Below the pieces are notes generated by a model. It saw only the letters and a list, made by a program, of their open reading frames with translations, did not search any database and had not been told where the DNA came from. 64,000 bases of DNA, from contig OW240921.1 of assembly GCA_933207985.1 (NCBI GenBank), positions 19,312,804 through 19,376,803 on the forward strand, given 5' to 3'. Both the position numbers and the translations under genes were made by a program. Below, one piece after another: positions 44,396 to 56,182 of this stretch. Position 1 is the stretch's first letter. Each line of letters begins with the position of its first letter. This stretch comes from Pelobates cultripes. Its lineage: Eukaryota; Chordata; Amphibia; Anura; Pelobatidae.

Positions 44396-46160
44396 TATAA
44401 AGCCTCTTGTCATGTAATAAAATTATAATACATACACAAACTTTCTCTCCAAAAAGTCCATAAAGAGATTAGATGGAAAAAAATGGAAAAGTGTCAGCGC
44501 TACTAACAATAGAAGTGTAGTAGGCAGCGGCCCAACAGAAGGTAACCCTCAAACCCTCTGAGAAGAGAACGTGTGACACAAAAGATAAAAGGAAAAGGTC
44601 TGCGCCAGGTAGATAAACAAAAAAATAATAACAGTAAAAATAATAACCATGATGCGTTTCGCTACTGGGGCTTTTTCATATTTTGAATACTCATTTCTAT
44701 TTGTCATTTTTACCTGGATTCCTTTTATCCCCGTGTGACTCCAAGTATATCCTAGGTGGGGATCATATCACCAAAACTGATATTATAGTGCAGTACTTTA
44801 CTTGTGAGTATCTTTTTATTCTATGTTTAGTGCATATGTTATTCTACTGAGAGAACTATTAGTTATCTTTTATATATATCCTTCTCATGAGTGTTTGACA
44901 CCATCCCTCTGGAGGACTCTCATCACATATCCTTTAAAGCGATGACTATACCGCTGTGCGCTGTTCACATCAGAGCTGGCTATAGCTCTTTTAAATGTGA
45001 CTTGATTGCACATATTTGTTTATTTTATCCATATTGGCTTGTACATACTGCACCATTGGATTCCCTCGCTTTTGTTTTTCATGCAAGCAGAAAGGTTGGA
45101 CCACTAAAGGCATTGAGGACACTACACCCAAAATAAGCACCTTATAAGACATTTATTTATGAGTATAACTTGAACATCTGGGTTTTTATTTCCTATCAGA
45201 ATCCCAATCCCACTGTTTCAGCGAGACCTCACATACTGTATTACCCTACCCGTTGATACAAAGTATTGTATTATTATTTTTACTGCTATTATACTTGTTT
45301 TGGTTTATCTACCTGGTGCAGCCCTTTTCCTGTTACCATAAAGAGATTAGCATTTGACCACATGACATTATTCCTAAGTTTTTAAAGAAGGTGTTACCAT
45401 AATAAAAATAGTTCTCATGTAAAACTATGTATAGTAGATCTAAAACAAATTGAGTCTGTGAAGGGGTCTCCAGAAAATGTTCTGTTATTGCCTGCACACC
45501 TCCATCATAAAGAAAAAAAGTGTAAAGTGCAAATCATGACCCTCAAAGGCTCTATGACATCCATATGACTTATATTGTTAAGAAAGTCAGTTGTATCCTG
45601 TACATAGGATTGTGTATTAAGGACTACTGGCTGTATTGCACAATCCCAAAATTGGGCAGTGGTTGCAGTATGGAGTATCTTCTCCTTTATAGCAGAAAGA
45701 GGGTTCTGTGAAACATGTGCATATGTTGCAGTATCGCTCAATCGCTGCATCACCTCATCATTGTAGTTTTTTTAAGTCTATTACCACCAAGGTGCCACCC
45801 ATATTGTATGGCTTGATAACTATGGTTTACTCTCCCTTAGAGACTTAATTGCTATCTTTTCATTGTAGGATAAATTTTCCTTACGTCCCCCATTCCTAGT
45901 CCACTCGAGTTTCGAGACAGCTTGCAGGAACAACTTAATAAAGGTCTCAAACATAACATTATTTTGAGGTGGTACATATGTGCTTCTAGGTTTACACCTT
46001 GGAAATGTCATTTCCCATGCCATCTGTGCTGGGTTAGTGTTTGAAAAAGGATTTAAACCTGATGTTACAGAAGAAATTATACAATTCAAAATCCAGATTA
46101 AGTTGGTTCCCATAGTGTGTTGGAATAAAACTTTTTCAAAATACTTTCCTCCCACGTTGT
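44396..46160 (-). pseudogene. Penelope-like RT, N-terminal and central parts (interrupted)
   Basis: On the minus strand, 46155-45820 gives LSYNEKIAIKSLRESKP and its upstream region. The 45753-45505 frame gives YAHVSQNPLSAIKEKIL and QPVVLNTQSYVQDTTDFL. Then a GGVQAITEHFLETPSQTQFV-like block and an ENYFYYGNTFF-like block follow down to 45351. After the insertion at 44473-45335 the frame resumes as NLFMDFLERKF at 44472-44440. The order matches Penelope RT motifs, but the catalytic YxDD block is not seen in this piece. Stops and frameshifts are present. Confidence 0.78.
44473..45335 (-). mobile_element. Penelope-like insertion, 863 bp, 15-bp target duplication
   Basis: CCATAAAGAGATTAG occurs at both edges (44458-44472 and 45336-45350). 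Inside, the left end and right end are inverted copies (CTGCGCCAGGTAGATAAAC near 44609 and GTTTATCTACCTGGTGCAG near 45303). On the minus strand 44680-44650 reads GCCCCAGTAGCGAAACGC, a hammerhead-like stem II and GAAA box. Inverted ends with a target duplication fit a truncated Penelope-like element. It lies inside the RT of an older Penelope-like copy. Confidence 0.8.
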
Positions 46161-46439
46161 GAAGGTCCTGGATGAAATGTTGACAACCATCAGCTCTGTA
46201 TTTGTGTACTGTCCTGGTAACATCTCTCTTGACCTGCTCAGACCCTTAGTGTTCTAATCGTGGGTCTTGGGGTGTCAGTTATCTCACTGGTGTCTCTTGC
46301 TACCTAGTATATATGACATTATCTAAAAAAGACATCTTATCTACCTTATATTAATGCTACTGTTGGAATTGGTACTAGAGTGATCAGTAACTACAACTGA
46401 CTTATGGACGTCTCTCTGATATCTACGGTTATGTCTGCG

Positions 46440-46452
46440 ATTTGTATGCATG

Positions 46453-46491
<39 letters not shown>

Positions 46492-46700
46492 CACCAACAA
46501 CAAGTAATTATTTAGTGCCTTTCTCCCAGTGAGACTCAAAGCACTTATCAGCACATGCTCTCAGAATTATCCGAATCAGTAGCTGAATAATAATAGATGT
46601 TATTATTACCCAATAAATGGCACTCATTTATCGAATTCGAAAGGATGAAGGGCTGAGTTGACCATGTTGAGATTTTAACCTGTAACCATGAGTTTTTGAA
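46440..46700. repeat. SINE-like dispersed repeat with (AAT)n
   Basis: An (AAT)n run at 46453-46492 adjoins GCCTTTCTCCCAGTGAGACT, CAAAGCACTTATC, then GATGAAGGGCTGAGTTGACC and TTTTAACCTGTAACCATGAG. The word order resembles an old vertebrate interspersed repeat. It separates the two N-terminal pieces of the Penelope-like copy. Confidence 0.5.
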
Positions 46701-46739
46701 CAATCTACATAATCAGGAGAAACTGAGATATGTCACCTG

Positions 46740-47150
46740 ATTCTGTGAGTAGTATAGTATATTGTGTGTGTGAATTTGCTAAGGTTGTGGTTTACTGTCT
46801 CAAATTTAGAGATACCTATTTTGATATCTGGCAATATTTGCTCAACTTTATCCCTAGATTACAACTGTTACAATTGCTCAGTAATCTGATTTCTCCTTTT
46901 AACTCTACTAGTTCCTCATTAATGCCCTCAACTGTCAAGGCAATGAGGTCCAGACTGCATTTATTTAAAATATTTTCCCACAATAGAGGAAAGTTAGACT
47001 TGTCTTTACAAAATGTGAGTTTAATTTATAGTCTTGGATCCATAGGGATCCATTTATCTTTGAGGTTTGTACTTGAGTGTAAAGAGTATTCACTAGGTTT
47101 CCTGTTTAGGAATTCAAGTCTATGTTTTAACATTTCTATGTTGGTGTGAC
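46740..47150 (-). pseudogene. Penelope-like ORF, N-terminal region
   Basis: Minus-strand translation gives LKHRLEFLNRKPSEYS, NFPLLWENILNKCSLDLIAL and ELKGEIRLLSN, matching the coiled N-terminal region upstream of RT in frog Penelope-like ORFs. It is on the same strand as the RT at 46160 and belongs to the same copy. Confidence 0.6.
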
Positions 47151-47754
47151 CCGAAAAAATATCTTTATAAATCCTGAGAATCAAATTATCCACATCCACT
47201 TTGCCAAAGCCTTAGGTGTCTGCTCTATGCACTTTGCTAAATCCACTTTATTTTTTTGTTTGTTTTAATTTTTTTATTTTTCTAGCAATTATTCATTAAT
47301 TTTGATTCCTTTTAAAAAAAAAAAAATGTATTTCCATTTTTATATTTCTCTTTTTTCTTAGAATTTATTTTAATTGCTATTTGTTTCGCTTTTTTAAATT
47401 ATTATTTTGTATTTTGCTTATCATTGGCTTTTTCCTTGTGTCTTCTTTTTTCCCTGTGTATGGAATTATTATTATCAGTATAGGTTTATTAAACCTTAAT
47501 TTGGTGATAGAAACCCTGTTATTGCCCTTACATGTTGCCAGTGATCTTTACATGATGACAGTATAGTGAGAGTCTTGGAACTCATCATGGGAGGTTTATT
47601 CTGATTTATTTGTTACATTATTATGGATCTTATAACCTTCATGTGTGTATCTTCAGGTTATTATAAGTTTTGATATGTGTTTCTGTTCCTAGCACTTTCG
47701 CAATGGTGGCTCATTTAAATCTGTTCACTTGATTATCAGGTAATATGTGAGTTT
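47151..47754. other. AT-rich DNA, no gene seen
   Basis: This may be the 5' part of the Penelope-like copy. Hydrophobic short frames here are due to T-richness. Confidence 0.4.
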
Positions 47755-47756
47755 AA

Positions 47757-47985
47757 AAAATAAAGTACAAATATATAAAAGCGCTAAGTATATGACGGGG
47801 GGAAAAAAATGTGGAAAAAACTCCTCCCCACCGCTTAAAATATTAATAAACACAACTTGTTTACAATATAATACAATGAATATTAGAGCTGCTACACACC
47901 AATGCGAACCCCGACGCACATAGATATAAAGAGAAAAATGATACTTATGAAGGTGGAGTGCTAGTCACTTTCAGGACCCCAGAGA
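47757..47985 (-). mobile_element. Penelope-like edge, split by hAT and LTR insertions
   Basis: TATAAAAGCGCTAAGTATATG near the left edge resembles other Penelope-like edges in this window. The likely partner is the inverted-repeat block at 50652-51152, which has a hammerhead-like core. Confidence 0.4.
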
Positions 47986-47993
47986 ATCTTAAG

Positions 47994-49795
47994 TAGTGAT
48001 GTCGCGAACATAAAATTTTCGGTTCGCAAAAAAAAACGGGCGAACCGCCATAGACTTCAATAGGCAGGCGGATTTTAAAACCCACAGGGACTCTTTCTGG
48101 CCACAATAGTGATGGAAAAGTTGTTTCAAGGGGACTGTGGCATGCCGAAGGGGGATCCATGGCAAAACTCCCATGGAAAATTACACAGTTGATGCAGAGT
48201 CTGGTTTTAATCCATAAAGGGCATAAATCACCTAACATTCCTAAATTGTTTGGAATAACGTGCTTTAAAACATCAGGTATGATGTTGTATCGATCAGGTA
48301 GTGTAAGAGTTATGCCCGCTTCACAGTGACAGACCAAACTCCCCGTTTAACGCACCGCAAACAAAGGAGGCTCTCTAATTAGGCGGTCTCCTAAGGCCTC
48401 GCGCTGGCTGGGGCCTCGCGGCCGCCTAAACCGCCTTATGGCAGACTGTGTCAGGTCCTCGGTCAGTGACCGAGGACCTGACACCAGGAGGGGGCCTGGA
48501 GTTCAGGGTACGTGGCCTCTGAACACTGGGCATTATTCTAGGGCCAAAGGGAATCACAGCACCACGACCACGACGGCCCCTGCAGGGTGGCCTGCCTCTG
48601 CCTGTAATTTTTTTTCCGATTAGTGGTACTCTGTGTGCAAGCTACTGTGACAACAGATATGTGTGGCACTGTGCAGTGGCAGAAGTTGGCAGAGTAGACG
48701 CTGTAGGCCTGACTCACACACACTTGCAGACAACTAACTGCTATTCAATCTATTACAGTCAAAATTGTATTTTTTTTTTTTTAAATGTACACTACTGTTA
48801 CACCAGATATGAGTTGCACTGGTGTGACACTGTGCCCTGGCAGGCCCTGAAACGCACACGTGAAGAAGGAAACTGACTGCTATTATATTACAGTCAAAAA
48901 GTTTTTTTTTTTAAATGCAAGCTATTGGGACACCAGTGAGTGAGTGGTGGCACTGGGCAGGCCTGAAATGCACACTCATGAAGAAGGCGAAACTGCTATT
49001 ATATTACAGTCAAATTTTTTTTGATTTTTTTAAGTACTGAGGGTGGTGGGGGGGAGGCTGAGGGTGGTGATGCTGAGGGTGGTGGTGGGGGTAGTGAGGT
49101 TGAGGGTGTGGGGGTAGTGAGGCTGAGGGTGGTGTGGGGGGGTAGTGNNNNNNNNNNNNNNNNNNNNNNNNNNNNNNNNNNNNNNNNNNNNNNNNNNNNN
49201 NNNNNNNNNNNNNNNNNNNNNNNNNNNNNNNNNNNNNNNNNNNNNNNAGTAAGGCTGAGGGTTGTGTGGGGGGTGGTTATGCTGAGGGTGGTGGGGGTAG
49301 TGAGGCTGAGGGTGTGGAGGCTAGTGAGGCTGAGGGTGTGGGGGTAGTGAGGCTGAGGGTGGTGTGGGGGGTAGTGAGGCTGTGGGTGGTGAGGCTGAGG
49401 GTGGTGTGGGGGGTAGTGAGGCTGAGGGTGTGGGGGGTAGTGAGGTCAGAGAGATCAGATGAGTCCTTCAGGACTGTAGTGGACACTGAATACACTAGCC
49501 TAGCTATCAATTTCCATATCAAATCAGCAGCAGCTACACTGTCCCTCCTCTCACTAAGAATGCAGCTTCACAATGAATGTAAAATGGATGCTGTCCAGGA
49601 GGTGGGAGGTCTGGGAGGGTCTGCTGCTGATTGGCTGGAATGTGTCTGCTGACTGTGAGGTACAGGGTCAAAGTTTACTCAATGATGACGAATAGGGGCG
49701 GACCGAACAGCGCATATGTTCGCCATCCGTGGCGAACGTGAACAAGCGATGTTCACCAGGAACTATTCGCCAGCGAACCGTTCGGGACATCACTA
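47994..49795. mobile_element. non-autonomous hAT-like element, 1.8 kb, 8-bp target duplication
   Basis: It begins TAGTGATGTCGCGAAC and ends GTTCGGGACATCACTA, the same ends as the MITE at 30024. ATCTTAAG flanks both sides (47986-47993, 49796-49803). Inside are a perfect 15-bp-arm hairpin (48450-48482), three diverged copies of a block of about 150-200 bp ending ATTACAGTCAAA plus T-run (48620-49030), and a GGCTGAGGGTGGTGTGGGG satellite. No transposase frame is seen. A 100-N gap lies inside, so true length is unknown. Confidence 0.9.
49040..49447. repeat. G-rich minisatellite with assembly gap
   Basis: About 25-bp units GGCTGAGGGTGGTGTGGGGG then TAGTGA. N-run at 49148-49247. The glycine/valine-rich frames across it are artefacts. 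Confidence 0.9.
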
Positions 49796-49810
49796 ATCTT
49801 AAGGTCATAC

Positions 49811-50481
49811 TGTCAGGGTCTTACCTGGGTTGAGAGTCTGTAGCGCAGATATGTTGCTCACCCTTGCAGATAGCCACAGGCCAAGGTGGTCAGGTAAGAA
49901 TTCACCCGGCCTGTGGGTCTGTGCATGGGAGCTGTGCAGGATGAAGTACCAAGTCGCAGGACAGGCAAGGACTCAAACATCAGGATCGTCAAAGGATAGC
50001 CGAGGTCAAAGGATGCCAGAAGACAGGAACAACGAGGAGTAGCCGAAGTCAAGGGATGGCAGAGTAAACATAGTCAGAAGCCGGGGTCAATAACAAGTAG
50101 CAGCTCAAACGACAGGAACACTGGTACAAAGCACACAACAGGATCAAAGACTTGATGCAGATCACAGGGCGAGGCTGAGTTTAAATACCCTGCTAATGTC
50201 TGATCAGGGTCAGGTGAAGCACATCCAAAGTCAAGGTACAGCCCCCAGAGTAATAGACATGCCAGGATGAACAGGACCAAAATGACATGTGGAATACAAA
50301 AGCTGCTGTGGCTCAGAGGAAGGAAACAGGACCAGAATGACATGTGGAATACAAAAGCTGCTGTGGCTCAGAGGAAGGAAGCAGGACCAGGACTGCGAAG
50401 TTCCCCGGTTCAAGTCCCTTGTTGGGAGCTCCATGGGTGACCACGTCTGGCCGTCTGTTTGCTGCGGCGAGAACCGTGACA
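49811..50481 (-). mobile_element. solo LTR, 671 bp, 5-bp target duplication
   Basis: On the minus strand it begins TGTCACGGTTC and ends AAGACCCTGACA. CATAC flanks both sides (49806-49810, 50482-50486). A GGTATTTAAACTC TATA-like site on the minus strand (near 50190) sets the orientation. It holds a tandem duplication of about 56 bp (50268-50385). It sits two bases from the hAT target duplication at 49796-49803. Confidence 0.9.
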
Positions 50482-50651
50482 CATACCAGCTCAGAGTCAC
50501 ATAGAATAAAATCATAAAAAAATATCATAGTGGATTATATTTTATCATAGATAAAAACAATATAATATAATAAACAATATTATTAAGTAATTCTAGAAAA
50601 ATAACACTCCTTACATTACTCAGATCTGAGTTAAAATAGGCACAAAACAAC

Positions 50652-51152
50652 GAAAAACTGGTAAAGTTAAAATGAGCCTCTTACAATAATAAAATAGTGA
50701 GCATTAGCAGTACTGACTTCTACTCACAAATGCTTTGTGGTCCTCAGAGGACACTCTGTGCAGAGTACAGCCGGTAACAGCAAGGATCCTCCACGGATAA
50801 ATGTCCAAGCTCCTGTGCAAACCAAGTCTGTAGCTTGAGCATCCGAAAGTGCTGAGATTCGCGGGTATCCAGACTCCGCCCACTGTAACAAGCGTCTCTC
50901 CGTAGTCATCACCGCGTCTACATGTTTCGCCATTAAGGCTTCGTCAGGACGTCAAGCGGTGATCACTTTCGGATGCTCAAGATACAGACTCGGTTTGCAC
51001 AGGAGTTGGACATCTATCCGTGGAGGATCCCTGCTGTACTCAGCACAGAGCGTCCTCTGATGACCACAAAGCATTTGTGAGTAGCAGTCAGTACTGCAAA
51101 TGCTCACTATTTTATTCTTGTAAGAGGCTCGTTTTAACTTTACCAGTTTTTC
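50652..51152 (-). mobile_element. large inverted repeat with hammerhead-like core, Penelope-like
   Basis: The arm at 50652-50853 is about 90% complementary to 50964-51152. In the 110-base loop, the minus strand at 50949-50921 reads CTGACGA, AGCC, TTAAT, GGC, GAAACATG. This is an intact CUGANGA-stem II-GAAA hammerhead core with a 3-bp stem. Inverted terminal repeats with such a motif fit a Penelope-like insertion. Confidence 0.65.
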
Positions 51153-51378
51153 AAAAGAAGAAAGTAATAATGCATAATACTGCGACAATATTAGTGTCTT
51201 TATGTCCATATTCAAACACTCCTTCGCACCCCCTGGTTGTGAACTATGACTCTTATATAGTTGTAGTGCAAATCAACACTATTTTATATGTTAATAGCTG
51301 TAACCTATGTTAGATTTTTAAGATAAATCTGACTAAGGCGAAGATTGTCCATATAATCGCTTATATTTATTCAACCAT

Positions 51379-51762
51379 TCATAATACCAATCTTTTTTTC
51401 TTAGACAAAAATGTCATATTATTTATAAGCTCATATTCCATCGTGATTTGAAACATAATTTGATTAATCGGTAAACATTTTTGGAATGGGTTTGATGATT
51501 TCCAATGTCTTGCAATGATAATTTTAGCAGCGACAAAACAGTGAGTGGCAAAACAGATATCTTTATGAAGTTTAAGATTCCACTTAAGGTGCAAAAGGGC
51601 AGAGGCAGCATTTTCCTTAATTCTATTGACAGTCATAGTAGTAAAGATATTAAATGTCCATGACCATAAAGGTCTAACAACGGGACAAGACCACCAAATA
51701 TGAATATATGTACCCGGATGACTGCCACATCTCCAGCAAGTAGGGTTACAGGAATAATACAT
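51379..51762 (-). pseudogene. Tx1/L1 ORF2 C-terminal fragment
   Basis: The 127-codon frame has the zinc motif CWRCGSHPGTYIHIWWSC, then CPVVRPLW and a C-terminal helix region (HCFVAAKIIIARHWKSS). This is the ORF2 tail of a Tx1/L1 LINE, related to 38829-39300 but from a different subfamily. The frame is open to 51379. The rest of the LINE is absent. Confidence 0.82.
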
Positions 51763-52174
51763 TCTGGCTAATCTGAATTTTCATGTCCATAGAAGAAACC
51801 TTTAGACAAGATGATGTTTGTTCTTCAGGCAAGTTTACTAGTACTTTATTGGACTTTCATGTATTATCTCTCACCACCATTCACTTACATTGTTTTTATT
51901 GGTCTTTATCTTGCTATCTGTGTTAGTATTGTACAAAGCCAATGTCTTCTCATACTGTGGCACAACCAACAACCTCATTTTACACTCATAGCGAATTGCA
52001 TATGGACTAGAAAGAATATCCTATATGAACCGGGGCTATCCGTGTAGTATATCCATTGCCTGTGGATACATAACTCAAAGTACTGGGTCTTAGTGCTTAG
52101 TACAGAGCAGGTTAGCAAAAGTAATCCACGGATGATAACATAGAAAATTTATATAAAGAGTGAACCCAGTAAAA
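51763..52174. other. non-coding DNA
   Basis: No supported gene is seen. It flanks the Tc1 element. Confidence 0.4.
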
Positions 52175-52479
52175 TACAGTTGCAAGAAAAAGTATGTGAA
52201 CCCTTTGGAATGATATGGATTTCTGCACAAATTGGTCATAAAATGTGATCTGATTATCATCTAAGTCACAACGATAGACAATCACAGTTTGCTTAAACTC
52301 AGAACACACAAAGAATGAAATGTTGCCATGTTTTTATTTACCACACCATGTAAACATTCACAGTGCAGGTGGAAAAAGTATGTGAACCCTTGGATTTAAT
52401 AACTGGTTGAACCTCATTTGGCAGCAATAACTTCAACCAAACGTTTCCTGTAGTTGCAGATCAGACGTGCACAATGGTC

Positions 52480-54472
52480 AGGAGTAATTCTTGACCATTC
52501 CTCTTTACATACTGTTTCAGTTCAGCAATATTCTTGGGATGTCTGGTGTGAATAGCTTTCTTGAAGTCATGCCACAGCATCTCAGTCGGGTTGAGGTCAG
52601 GACTCTGACTGGGCCACTTCAGAAGGCGTATTTTCTTCTGTTTAAGCCATTCTGTTGTTGATTTACTTCTATGCTTTGGGTCATTGTCCTGTTGCTGTCA
52701 TGGGTGGCGGTCCGGTGCCTGGGACCCAGACACTGTCCGAGCGGCGGTGCGTGGACCGGGACCCATTATGCCTGATGTTGAGAGTAGGAGTCACAGTGTG
52801 GAGGTGGATTAGCAGGGTCTGGTGCAGAGTAACCGCACGCCCCCTGGTGTTGAGCACCAGCGTTTGTGCAGCCACATACCAGAACCCTGATTCAGCTTAT
52901 GCGGATCCCAGGAACTAGGAGCAGATAATTAAGCAGACCTCCCAGGAGCTGAATAGGGAGGCTCTGCAGCAGGAGTATCCAGTACTGAAGCAAAGCAAGA
53001 CTAGGAGAGCAAGACACCATGCAAGAAAACAAGACCAAACTAGGAGAACAAGGAAAGACTAGAGATAGGCACCATGCATGAAAACAAGACAAAACTAGGA
53101 GAGCAAGGTAAGACTAGAAATAGACACCATACATGAAAACAAGACAAAACTAGGAGAACCCAGAACCAGAGCAGGACAAAAAGCATAACCTAAAACGTAC
53201 ACAAGACATGAGGAAAACAAGAACATAACATGGGCATGACTGAACAGGACTGTACATGGACTGGGATAACAAAATAAAGAAAAACAAGACAAGAGATACA
53301 AGGTAAAACAAGAGGAAACATAGCTAAGCACTAATTATGAAAAGTATGGGGATTTAGTCACATTATATGATCATGCATTGCACAAGCCTGCCAACAACGC
53401 CAATGTACCCCATATCTGGCAGGTCCTACACTGCCTAATGTATACTAAAATAACTACACTATACCACAATAGCACTTACCTGCAAGAAAGGGCAGGGAGA
53501 TGAAATACTGCTGCAGGTCCAAGCTGAAAGAAAAGGAAAGTGGAAACAAGCGGGTGTGGCAACAAAAAACAAACATTTAAAGGAAACCTGGAGACTGGGA
53601 ATCCCAGGCATGGATTACAGAAATGAACCCAGAAATCCCAGCAACAAAGAAAACCAGACAAACCAAGCAAGGATAGCAAAAAGAGTACTGGATACCAGAA
53701 GCCAATGCAGGAAAGATCTGCAGCGAGGAACAGAACGTGACAGTTGCAACATCCATCTTCTGTTGAGCTTCAGCTGGTAGACAGATCGCCTTAAGTTCTC
53801 CTGCAAAATGTCTTGATAAACCTGAGAATTAATTTTTCCTTCGATGATAGCAATCCGTCCAGCCCCTGACGCAGCAAAGCAGCCCCAAACCATGATACCC
53901 CCACCACCATACTTCACAGTTGGGATGAGGTTTTGATGTTGGTGTGCTGTGCCTTTTTTTCGCCACACTTAGTGTTGTGTGTTTCTTCCAAACAACTCAA
54001 CTTTGGTTTAATCTGTCCACAGAATATTTTGCCAGTACTGCTGTGGAACATCGAGGTGCTCTTGTGCAAACTGTAAACATGCAACAATGTTTTGTTTGGA
54101 CAGCAGTGGCTTCCTCTGTGGTATCCTCCCATGAAATCCATTCTTATTTAGTGTTTTACGTATTGTAGATTCGCTAACAGGGATGTTAGCATTTGCCAGT
54201 GACTTTTGTAAGTCTTTAGCTGACACTCTAGGATTCTTCTTCACCTCACTGAGCAGTCTGCACTGTGCTCTTGCAGTCATCTTTACATGATGGCCACTCC
54301 TAGGGAGAGTAGCAGCAGTGCTGAACTTTCTCCATTTATAGACAATTTGTCTTACTGTGGACTGATGAACAGCAAGGCTTTTGGAGATACTTTTATAACC
54401 CTTTCCAGCTTTATGCAAGTCAACAATTCTTAATCGTAGGTCTTCTGAGAGCTCTTTTGTGCGAGGCATCAT
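52480..54472 (-). pseudogene. Tc1-like transposase, interrupted
   Basis: The minus-strand frame starts [20 protein letters not shown] with a paired-like helix-turn-helix ([19 protein letters not shown]) and second HTH (VSESTIRKTLNKNGFHG). A TAA stop follows WTD at 54007. The next piece, 53968-53748, has NLIPTVKYGGGGIMVWGCF. After the LTR the catalytic QDNDPKH and SPDLNPTE blocks follow (52695-52580). DDE residues are visible, but the stop, the LTR and later shifts inactivate it. Confidence 0.92.
52696..53742 (-). mobile_element. solo LTR, 1047 bp, inside the transposase
   Basis: It starts TGTCATGGGTGG and ends GAACGTGACA. GTTGC flanks both sides (52691-52695, 53743-53747). Three copies of a unit of about 57 bp (ACCATGCATGAAAACAAGAC plus AAAACTAGGAGA) lie at 53003-53165. 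Orientation is not firmly set; minus is a guess. Confidence 0.88.
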
Positions 54473-55129
54473 TCACATGAGGCAATGCTTCTTGTGAAAA
54501 GCAAACCCAGAACTGGTGTGTGTTTTTTATAGGGCAGGGCAGCTGTAACCAACACCTCCAATCTCATCTCATTGATTGGACTCCAGTTGGCTGACATCTC
54601 ACTCCAATTAGCTCTTGGAGATGTCATTAATCTAGGGGTTCACATACTTTTTCCACCTGCACTGTGAATGTTTACATGGTGTGTTCAACAAAAACATGGC
54701 AACATTTTATTCTTTGTGTGTTATTAGAAGAGAAAAAGAAAAATGGAAGCTATAAGGAAAACACTCATAGTGGGGTTAACCCACACAAAACTACGAGAGT
54801 AGTAATAACAAAAAAACAGAACCATTGAGTGCCCTACAAATTAATTAAAAATTAACTTTTAATAAATAAATTTAAAAAAATGTAAATAACTTGATATAAC
54901 ACAAAATAATAAGTAATAATACTCTATGAGCAATTAGTTGCAATGTATTATAATATAGAAATTGCAACGCTAAAGTGATATTTCTTAGTTAAAGGTAAAG
55001 TTCAATTAGTTGCAATGTATATAATATGAAAATTGCAACACTGAAATGATAATTCTTTATTAAAGGTTAAGAATATGTGCAGCTCGTTTGGTAACGTACT
55101 AGCATCTAAACATAAGTAATGAAGTTACC

Positions 55130-55900
55130 AGATGTAGTGGTAATAAGCGTTTTTTCTGCCTTTTTGACATACAAAGTGAGTTTGCGCAGCATATTTTGCA
55201 AACCTTATGTGTGCTACGACTGTATAATACTTCATATGTTGCTCAGCTATGTCGGCTGAGTACAGCAATACCCCCGTATGTACCTTTGCCAGGTATGTGT
55301 GGACATCGGAGGGGCACATTTGGGACACAGCCATTCCAGTTTTTTTCAAACTTTGAATTTTTATGCTGTGCCTATGTCCCATTTTAGAGTATTTTACCAG
55401 GCTATATAATCCAAATACCCCATAAAGCCATACCATTTCTTAAAGAAGACATCCCAGGGTATTTCAAAATTCATATTTTGAACCTTAGCGTGGGATCATT
55501 TTTCCGCTAGCTTGTACCAAGTGTAGTGGTAATAAGCATTTTTTCTGCCTTTTTGACATACAAAGTGAGTTTGTGCAACATATTTTGCAAACCTTATGTG
55601 TGCTATGACTGTATAATACTTCATATGTTGCTCAGCTATGTCGGCTGAGTACAGCAATCCAGGTATATGTGGATGTTGAAGGGGCGCATTTGAAACGCAG
55701 CCATTCAGTTTTTTTCTAACTTTGAAGTTTTACGCTGTGTCCATGTTCCAATTTGGAGTAGTTTAGACGGTTGGTTATTGAAACTTCCCCACAAACACAT
55801 ACTATTTATTAAAGAATACACCCTGGGGTAATTCAAAAGGCATATTTTGAACCTTGGCGTGGGATAATTTTTTCTCTAGTTTGTTCCAGGTGTAGTGGTA
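55130..55900. repeat. tandem repeat, about 370-390 bp unit
   Basis: GTAGTGGTAATAAGCGTTTT starts units at 55134, 55523 and 55892. Shared words include TTTTTGACATACAAAGTGAG and GCTCAGCTATGTCGGCTGAG. Units are about 85-90% alike by eye. Confidence 0.88.
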
Positions 55901-56182
55901 ATGAGCGTTTTTAAAATGTATTTTTTTACTTTTTATAACTTTTTTACTTTTAAAAACTAGTTTTTAAACTTTTGTTTTGCTTATTAATTTTTTTTAAACT
56001 TTCCTAAACTTTCTTAAAACTTTTTTACAGATTTAACATTTTTCTAAGCTTTTTTTTTTACCGTTAACCCCTAACTAGCAGTACGCAGCACTAACAGTAA
56101 ATTCCCCATTTTCCCATAACTCCCACCCACCCCAGCTAGCAAAATACATAGTTATAAAATATTAATTAATTAATTTAAATTG

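Noticed and set aside
47381..47566. Hydrophobic 61-codon frame resembling a membrane protein
   Set aside because: T-rich DNA gives Phe/Leu/Ile by composition; no start context, no homology, and it is opposite the probable Penelope strand.
48661..48876. Short plus-strand frame in the hAT-like element as a transposase exon
   Set aside because: No hAT dimerisation or zinc finger motif; it lies in internal tandem repeats.
49021..49652. Gly/Val/Arg-rich plus-strand frames across the second gap
   Set aside because: They translate the G-rich minisatellite and N-run; periodic peptide, no domain.
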